This document shows, piece by piece, positions 44,461 through 51,063 of a DNA stretch of 64,000 nt. Positions within the stretch are counted from its first letter, which is position 1. The number at the start of each line of letters is the position of its first letter. The DNA is from Bimastos eiseni (taxonomy: Eukaryota; Annelida; Clitellata; Crassiclitellata; Lumbricidae). Location of the stretch: assembly GCA_959347315.1 (NCBI GenBank), contig OY365814.1, forward strand, positions 35,404,921-35,468,920, in the 5' to 3' direction. The notes below the pieces were generated by a model, which worked only from the letters and a program-made list of their open reading frames with translations, had not been told where the DNA came from and made no database searches. Position numbers and translations under genes: made by a program.

Positions 44461-44819
44461 TCGGTTCTGCTGTGGATTTGCTTAACGGCTGGATGAGGAG
44501 CGTAGGCCTATAATATGGCGACATGCAAGTCAGACAAAGCACACAGAGCCGTTTAAGCCGTGTTTGCGGCATTACTTCAACGGTACACTGCTCATAGATT
44601 GTCCGTCTTCCCGCCTGCTACATTTCCGAAGAAAGCAACCGCGCAAGTCCACCTAGGGACGACGTAGTAGAAAAGTATGAAATGTGCTGGTAAATTGCAT
44701 AATACTGTTTGTGAAATACCATTATTAGATAACTTTATCCCAAGGGCCTTCGCACCTCCTTTTGGACTCCTACTCCACTGAGACGCTGTTACTTTGTCTC
44801 TTTTCTGTCATTTTTCGGT

Positions 44820-44912
44820 GTACACAGCTCACTCTACTGGCCTTGCTCGACGCAAGCGCAGCCTTTGACACTGTTGATCATGATATGTTGCTTAATCCGC
44901 TAGAGATTTAAT
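44820..44912 (+). pseudogene. CR1-like LINE reverse transcriptase palm fragment
   Basis: Reads LLALLDASAAFDTVDHDMLL, motif A of LINE reverse transcriptase (LLDLSAAFDTVDH type). Isolated fragment. Confidence 0.75.
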
Positions 44913-45484
44913 TAGGCCTGCCATTCAGGTGATGACTCAGATTCTGGATACCCTCGAGGTTTGAATGTCGACAAACAGCATGCGATTCAACTCATAATAA
45001 ACCCAATTTATATGCCTAGAGCTTATCTTTGCACCTCATGTTTAATTTGAAGATTCACCAGGCTCTAGTTCCTTTCTTTAAAAATAGCACAATGGTTGAC
45101 TCTCTCTCTCTCTATCTATTTCTCTAAAGTCGAGTTATTTCTCCTGTTAGAATGAATAAATCGTGATGTTAGCTAATACCTCTCCCAATTTTCTAATAAA
45201 ACCTTTCGATGCATTGCATCTAAGAGCGTGGCTTTTCCTTGTTGAAGTCTTTCCAGTTCTTTTATTATCGTTTCCATTTTAAATATTATATAGCTTAATG
45301 ATTATGTGCTTATTACCACCGATGAATATTTTCAACGCTTCTTAAACGTTTTGAACCTCCTCCTAACTGAAAACCTACCTAAAATACTTGTTTAATCCTT
45401 CAGCAGTCTACTCATCATCGATGATCAATCGACCATGAACAAAGAAACATGCCCTCAATCTAGATAAAATGAATTACTTCCTTT
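44913..45484. other. no gene recognised
   Basis: AT-rich sequence immediately before the second telomeric block. Confidence 0.5.
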
Positions 45485-45555
45485 TTAGGGTTAGGGTTAG
45501 GGTTAGGGTTAGGGTTAGGGTTAGGGTTAGGGTTAGGGTTAGGGTTAGGGTTAGG
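45485..45555 (+). repeat. TTAGGG array (about 12 copies)
   Basis: Perfect hexamers ending TTAGG, followed directly by the 3' end of the non-autonomous element. Confidence 0.97.
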
Positions 45556-47184
45556 TAAAAAATCACGAAGTGATTGTTAAGCACGGGCACAATTCATTGA
45601 TGGGAGAATCACAGATGGCGGGATAGATATGATTATATTATAATATGTTATTATATGAAACATGAAACAAGGCTCGCCGACTAGTTGTCAGATTTTCGAA
45701 GAAGTTTACATCGCACACCTTGGTATGTGACAGACAGTTGCGTATGACAGGTATGGTGTCCCACCATGCGGGCGGAACCCCATCCCGCTGTCACGCCAGA
45801 CCTCCCTAACTACTTACTGCATGCCGACGGGCATGTTGTCCCACCATGCGGGTAAGGACATCATCCGCGCTCGCCCACGCAAGGCCCTGAAGATCTACAA
45901 ACGAAAGATTATGCAATCTCGGACTGTGAACGACGTCCTCCTGCGTATGACAGGTATGGTGGGGGGAGAAAATTGTTATGGGGACGACCACCATCAGCGC
46001 CGTCACGCAAGGCTCTGAAATTCAACAGTCAAAGTTAGACCCCTGATGGAACTAAAGCGGGTTCCCTCCTCCTTATTATTAACCAGGCTTGGGACTGGCA
46101 CACTGGCGCTGGAACCTCCTAATTCGGATGGTATGCCAGAGTGGCGGAGTTGCCTACTTTTAGGTCAAGATGTTACAAAAAAGAAGAAAAAAAGGTAAAA
46201 CTCACTTTGTATCGATCGTCCGACTCTTCTCGTTGGCGGCCAGGTTCTAAGTGACATACTATGATTTTGCTATGCTTATTTATACCCTACAATGTTTGCT
46301 TATTGGCTTACACCTTGTTACTGTCTGCCTCCTCCGCGCTGCAACCCAAAGGCCTGCCGGTTGGCTTTGACCAGGGGGCGAGCTAGATCGTCAGACAGAC
46401 AGGTGGGCCGGTCCGCTAACAAGGTTAGGGTTAGTTGTTAGGGTTAGAAAGTTATGTCAATATTTTATCGTACCTATTTATCGTATCAGGTCAGTGGACC
46501 GTATCATAGCACGTTGACATTAAATGTTAGATTATGTGGGCTGTTTTCGCCTCACCGTATTGTATTATAGTTATCCCTAGTTTCTAAGTAACGTATTATA
46601 TCAGACAAGTGGACTGTTTAGTCGCACATATGCATCATTTATGAGAAGTTACGTGGGCTGTTTCGCCGCACTGCCTTACATTATTTTATAGATTATGTTA
46701 GATTATGTGGGCCGTTTTGCCTCACCGCAGACTGTATCGTCGTACGTTTTGCATTATATGTTAGATTATGTGGGCTGTTTCGCCGCACTGCCTTATATTA
46801 TTTTATAGATTATGTTTAGATTACGTGGGCTGTTTCGCCTCACCTTTTTATATTTTAATATAAGCTATATCGCATGTTATGCCTAATATCAGCTATGTCG
46901 CAGTATAATCTAAGCTATATTGCATGTTATGTTTTTTATAATATAGGCTATATCGCATGTTAAGCTATATCGCATGTTAAGCTATATCGCATGTTAGGCT
47001 ATATCGCATGTTAAGCTATATAAGCTAAATCGCATGTTATGTTTTTTATATAATATAGGCTATATTGCATGTTAATTTTTATATAATAAGCTATATCGGA
47101 TGCTATGTTGTTATATGATGACACCCGTTCATCCGTGAATTCCTTGCCCATCAACTCCTAGGCGCTGGCAGGTTTAGGTTTAGG
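45556..47184 (-). mobile_element. non-autonomous telomeric PLE derivative, full copy (1,629 bp)
   Basis: The left (3') end AAATCACGAAGTGATTGTTA, GCACGGGCACAATTC and TTGATGGGAGAATCACAGAT match the 3' end of the 5.8-kb PLEs. The right (5') end CCCGTTCATCCGTG, CCCATCAACTCCTAGGCGCT and GGCAGGTTTAGG match their 5' end. Nothing between encodes ORF1 or reverse transcriptase; the interior holds a GC-rich part and an AT-rich minisatellite. It is apparently mobilised in trans by the PLE. Ends in two TTTAGG hexamers. Confidence 0.82.
46440..47110. repeat. internal minisatellites of the non-autonomous element
   Basis: 46480-46850: imperfect units with GTGGGCTGTTTCGCC and ATATTATTTTATAGATTATG. 46860-47100: about nine copies of AAGCTATATCGCATGTTA. 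Confidence 0.85.
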
Positions 47185-47794
47185 TAAAAAATCACGAAGT
47201 GATTGTTAAGCACGGGCACAATTCATTGATGGGAGAATCACAGATGGCGGGATAGATATGATTATATTATAATATGTTATTATATGAAACATGAAACAAG
47301 GCTCGCCGACTAGTTGTCAGATTTTCGAAGAAGTTTACATCGCACACCTTGGTATGTGACAGACAGTTGCGTATGACAGGTATGGTGTCCCACCATGCGG
47401 GCGGAACCCCATCCCGCTGTCACGCCAGACCTCCCTAACTACTTACTGCATGCCGACGGGCATGTTGTCCCACCATGCGGGTAAGGACATCATCCGCGCT
47501 CGCCCACGCAAGGCCCTGAAGATCTACAAACGAAAGATTATGCAATCTCGGACTGTGAACGACGTCCTCCTGCGTATGACAGGTATGGTGGGGGGAGAAA
47601 ATTGTTATGGGGACGACCACCATCAGCGCCGTCACGCAAGGCTCTGAAATTCAACAGTCAAAGTTAGACCCCTGATGGAACTAAAGCGGGTTCCCTCCTC
47701 CTTATTATTAACCAGGCTTGGGACTGGCACACTGGCGCTGGAACCTCCTAATTCGGATGGTATGCCAGAGTGGCGGAGTTGCCTACTTTTAGTG
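47185..47794 (-). mobile_element. non-autonomous PLE derivative, 5'-truncated second copy
   Basis: Appears identical to 45556-46163, then breaks at CCTACTTTTAG|TG and continues as pure TTAGGG. A truncated insertion capped by telomere addition, joined head-to-tail to the 5' end of the full copy. Confidence 0.9.
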
Positions 47795-48500
47795 TTAGGG
47801 TTAGGGTTAGGGTTAGGGTTAGGGTTAGGGTTAGGGTTAGGGTTAGGGTTAGGGTTAGGGTTAGGGTTAGGGTTAGGGTTAGGGTTAGGGTTAGGGTTAG
47901 GGTTAGGGTTAGGGTTAGGGTTAGGGTTAGGGTTAGGGTTAGGGTTAGGGTTAGGGTTAGGGTTAGGGTTAGGGTTAGGGTTAGGGTTAGGGTTAGGGTT
48001 AGGGTTAGGGTTAGGGTTAGGGTTAGGGTTAGGGTTAGGGTTAGGGTTAGGGTTAGGGTTAGGGTTAGGGTTAGGGTTAGGGTTAGGGTTAGGGTTAGGG
48101 TTAGGGTTAGGGTTAGGGTTAGGGTTAGGGTTAGGGTTAGGGTTAGGGTTAGGGTTAGGGTTAGGGTTAGGGTTAGGGTTAGGGTTAGGGTTAGGGTTAG
48201 GGTTAGGGTTAGGGTTAGGGTTAGGGTTAGGGTTAGGGTTAGGGTTAGGGTTAGGGTTAGGGTTAGGGTTAGGGTTAGGGTTAGGGTTAGGGTTAGGGTT
48301 AGGGTTAGGGTTAGGGTTAGGGTTAGGGTTAGGGTTAGGGTTAGGGTTAGGGTTAGGGTTAGGGTTAGGGTTAGGGTTAGGGTTAGGGTTAGGGTTAGGG
48401 TTAGGGTTAGGGTTAGGGTTAGGGTTAGGGTTAGGGTTAGGGTTAGGGTTAGGGTTAGGGTTAGGGTTAGGGTTAGGGTTAGGGTTAGGGTTAGGGTTAG
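47795..48500 (+). repeat. perfect telomeric array, about 117 TTAGGG
   Basis: 706 bp without a visible variant, G-rich on the + strand, so the chromosome end lay to the right when it was made. It ends TTAG, directly joined to the 3' end of the first 5.8-kb PLE. The Leu-Gly and Val-Arg open frames across it are not genes. Confidence 0.98.
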
Positions 48501-48541
48501 TTATGTATCAAATCACGAAGTGATTGTTAAGCGCTGGCACA
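48501..48541 (-). promoter_or_regulatory. conserved PLE 3'-terminal motif (hairpin plus CTGGCACA)
   Basis: The + strand has AATCACGAAGTGATT, a 6-bp hairpin with GAA loop, then AGCGCTGGCACA. Equivalent CTGGCACA motifs lie at the 3' ends of elements at 19435, 25657 and 30260, with variants at 22701 and 45581, each preceded by a small palindrome (GAGCTC, GTGCAC, GTAC, AGCGCT). Probably the template 3' end recognised by the reverse transcriptase. Confidence 0.6.
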
Positions 48542-48702
48542 ATTCGTTGATGGGAGAATCACAGATGGCGGGTCTGATGGTGATGTGGTGTTGGTGGAGG
48601 TGATCCCGGCGGTGGCGATGGAGGTGGTGGTGATGATGATGATGCTGGAGCGCTGATGCTGTTTGAGGATGAGGATGATGATGTTCGGTTGTTCTGTTGT
48701 GG

Positions 48703-50994
48703 TTAGGTCAGGTGTTGTCTGGTGGTGTAGTCTGGTGGTCGGTTGATCCCGTGAGGTTGGTACGTCATCAATTCTTGTCGCCATTGTTGTTGTAGATCCA
48801 GGAGGCGGTACGGCAGAGAGGACGGTTGGTACCTAAAAAGAACCATTTCCAGTGCAGCAACGGTGACTATCGGCATAATTGTAATGTTTTTTAGTGAGTG
48901 GTTGTTTGAATTGAAGTGGTTTGATAATGGGTTATTATGCTTATTTGTGATATTGTGGATATGTTCTAATAGGCCTTCTACTACTTTACCTTGTGTATGG
49001 TCTATATATTGTTTGTTGCAGGCGCTACAAGTAATTAAGTAGATTGTATTTGTGCTTTGGCAGTCTAGTTGCTTGATTATGGTGTATTTGCGGCGTGTGT
49101 ATGTGCTTGAGTATGTTTTGGAGACTGTAATGTATGGGCATGACTGACAGTTAGGTATGTTACACTTGTTTGAGCCTATGTTCGTATTTTGTTTTGGTTT
49201 TATGGGCCTATTTCTACGTGGAGCAAGTAATTCTTTTAGGTTCCTATTTCTAGAGTAGGCTGGTATTATTCGGTAATGTTTTAGTGTATTGTCTTGCATG
49301 AGGAGTTTTTTCCATTCATAGAATATTCGCATAGATAGTGGATTGTATGGTATGACTACTGGGAGGAGGTTGTTATCAGTTTTTTTAGTTTTAAGATTCT
49401 TTTCACGTCTGGTCCATATGTTGTTTTTAGTTTCCCTTAGCAGTCTTTTGCTATATCCCCTGTGTATTAAACTGTCAAATAGTGTTTTACATGAGTAGTC
49501 GAAGTCCGTTTTATATGAGGATAGTCTTTTAAATCTTAAAATTTGCGATTTCAGGATGCCAGTGAATGTGTGTTTAGGATGAAATGATGAACTGTGCAGT
49601 AATTGGTGTGTGTCTGTCTGTTTAAAATAAACTCTTGTCTGCAGTGTAGTCCTGTCCTGGTCTGTGTTTTTAAAGATTGTTGTGTCAAGGAAGTTAATTT
49701 CAGTGTCATTGTATGTTAAGGTTATTGTAATGTCAGGGATTAAAGAATTTAGAAATGCTTCATATTGTTTTAGCTCCTCCACAGTGCCAGGCCATACAAA
49801 GAAGATATCATCAAGAAAACGGAAGAAGTCAAGTGGGTGAATGTGGAAGGCCTCCATTGCTTTTTTGTCAAATTCTACCAGGTACATGTTTGCTAAGTTA
49901 GGTGCAAAGGTTTTTCCCATAGCTGTCCCAAAAATTTGTAGGAAGAGTTTGTTGCAGAAGGAGAAGTCGTTATTTTTCATTGCTATTTCTAAGAGTTCTA
50001 AGAGTTCGGCGTCTGGTCTATTAGCTTTTGGATTTTTATGGAAGAATTCTTTTACAGTAGTGATAGTTCTATCTATGTTCATATTTGTGTATAGTGCTGT
50101 GACATCGCCTGTGACTAAGATATAGTGTGGTTTTATTGTAATGTTTTTGATTCTGTTTATAAAGTCATAGGTGTCCTTAATGTATGATGGATGTTTATTG
50201 GCGAGGGGTTTGAGGTAGGAGTCAATATATTCACTTATTCGCCTAGATTCTGTCGCGCAATCTCCTACTATAGGACGTCCTTCCGGCATATCCGGTAGTG
50301 TCCATTTATTTATATGTTTATGAATTTTAGGTAGGAGGTAGAATTTACGTTCTTTATCTGTAGGTTTGGCGCTGAGGTACGAATATTGTTCTCGGCTAAT
50401 GTGCTTAGATTTACGTAGCCTATTTAAGATTTCATTTATCCTAGGTATAGTTTCATTCTTAAGAGGCGTTTCAATGATTTTGTAATACTTAGTGTTATCT
50501 AATTGTCTACTTGCTTCTATGTTATATGATTGTTTGTCTAGGACGCATACCATTCCCCCTTTGTCCGCTGGTTTGATTATTATATTTTCATTATTGCGTA
50601 ATCTATGTATTGCTTTTTGTTGATTTTTAGTCAGATTATTAGTCTTATTTCTAAAGGTGTAGGTGTCATTAACTAATGGATATTCATGTAGTATGCTTTC
50701 TGTGGTTTCTTTTAGCTTATCAATTAATTCTAGGGTGTTTTCAGATAAATGTTCATCTTTAGGGATCCAAGTGCTAGGTTCTGTGAAGTTCCTTTTAGTT
50801 TTTCTTGTTTGACTATCATTTTGGCTTGAATCATGATTTTTAAAATAATCTCTTAATTTGATTGATCTGGTTAATTTGTTCAAACTGGTTTCGATGTCTT
50901 TAAAGTAGAGTTTGTTGGTGGTGGGTATGAAGCCTAGTCCTAGATCAAGGAGGCTCGTATCCTCCAGGCTTAAGGGTTGTTTTGAGAGGTTCAT
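48703..50994 (-). CDS. PLE ORF2: reverse transcriptase with altered GIY-YIG domain (unit 1)
   Basis: 763 codons, uninterrupted. Copies element RNA into DNA. N-terminal region 1-130; NENIIIKPADKGGMVCVLDK (135-154); YLLPKIHK (219-226); GRPIVGDCATESRRISEYID (239-258); motif A VTGDVTALYTNM (294-305, Asp297); motif B FGTAMGKTFAPNLANMYLVE (355-374); motif C FFRFLDDIFFVW (390-401, Asp395/396); INFLDTTIFK; thumb to about 590. Cys linker CNIPNCQSC (611-619), then the GIY-YIG fold: IYLITCSACNKQYIDH (651-666) and VVEGLLEHIHNI (671-682). Canonical PLEs have YVGET and an Arg four residues before the His. Here these are Asp665, His666 and Gly674, so nuclease activity is doubtful. ORF2 is entered from ORF1 by a likely -1 frameshift; the ATG at 50994 lies in that frame. 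Confidence 0.92.
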   Translation of the reverse strand: MNLSKQPLSLEDTSLLDLGLGFIPTTNKLYFKDIETSLNKLTRSIKLRDYFKNHDSSQNDSQTRKTKRNFTEPSTWIPKDEHLSENTLELIDKLKETTESILHEYPLVNDTYTFRNKTNNLTKNQQKAIHRLRNNENIIIKPADKGGMVCVLDKQSYNIEASRQLDNTKYYKIIETPLKNETIPRINEILNRLRKSKHISREQYSYLSAKPTDKERKFYLLPKIHKHINKWTLPDMPEGRPIVGDCATESRRISEYIDSYLKPLANKHPSYIKDTYDFINRIKNITIKPHYILVTGDVTALYTNMNIDRTITTVKEFFHKNPKANRPDAELLELLEIAMKNNDFSFCNKLFLQIFGTAMGKTFAPNLANMYLVEFDKKAMEAFHIHPLDFFRFLDDIFFVWPGTVEELKQYEAFLNSLIPDITITLTYNDTEINFLDTTIFKNTDQDRTTLQTRVYFKQTDTHQLLHSSSFHPKHTFTGILKSQILRFKRLSSYKTDFDYSCKTLFDSLIHRGYSKRLLRETKNNIWTRREKNLKTKKTDNNLLPVVIPYNPLSMRIFYEWKKLLMQDNTLKHYRIIPAYSRNRNLKELLAPRRNRPIKPKQNTNIGSNKCNIPNCQSCPYITVSKTYSSTYTRRKYTIIKQLDCQSTNTIYLITCSACNKQYIDHTQGKVVEGLLEHIHNITNKHNNPLSNHFNSNNHSLKNITIMPIVTVAALEMVLFRYQPSSLPYRLLDLQQQWRQELMTYQPHGINRPPDYTTRQHLT

Positions 50995-51053
50995 AGTGTA
51001 TTTTGAGAGAGTGTGTGTGTGAGAGTTATTTTCTGTATTTTGAATTGTGTTTT

Positions 51054-51063
51054 TTAGTTTTTT
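51054..51063 (-). promoter_or_regulatory. putative -1 ribosomal frameshift site (unit 1)
   Basis: ACA AAA AAC TAA: heptamer A AAA AAC at 51057-51063 in slippery phase, with the ORF1 stop next. The -1 frame (CTA AAA AAC ACA ATT) is open for 21 codons up to the ORF2 ATG and onward. No obvious strong downstream pseudoknot was seen. Identical sites at 56853-56862 and 62652-62661. Confidence 0.7.

Noticed and set aside
44108..44572. 154-codon minus-strand frame over the 90-bp tandem repeats
   Set aside because: Open mainly because the repeat length is a multiple of three; no recognisable domain and no splice support.
45806..46018. Overlapping 65-66 codon frames on both strands, duplicated at 47435-47647
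   Set aside because: They lie inside the non-autonomous element and recur only because the element is duplicated; no domain seen.
47675..48603. Long open frames of Leu-Gly and Val-Arg dipeptides
   Set aside because: They are translations of the perfect TTAGGG array and have no independent coding support.
48527..48784. 85-codon frame at the 3' end of each PLE unit
   Set aside because: Overlaps the end of ORF2 in another frame and runs through the GATGATG-rich 3' UTR.
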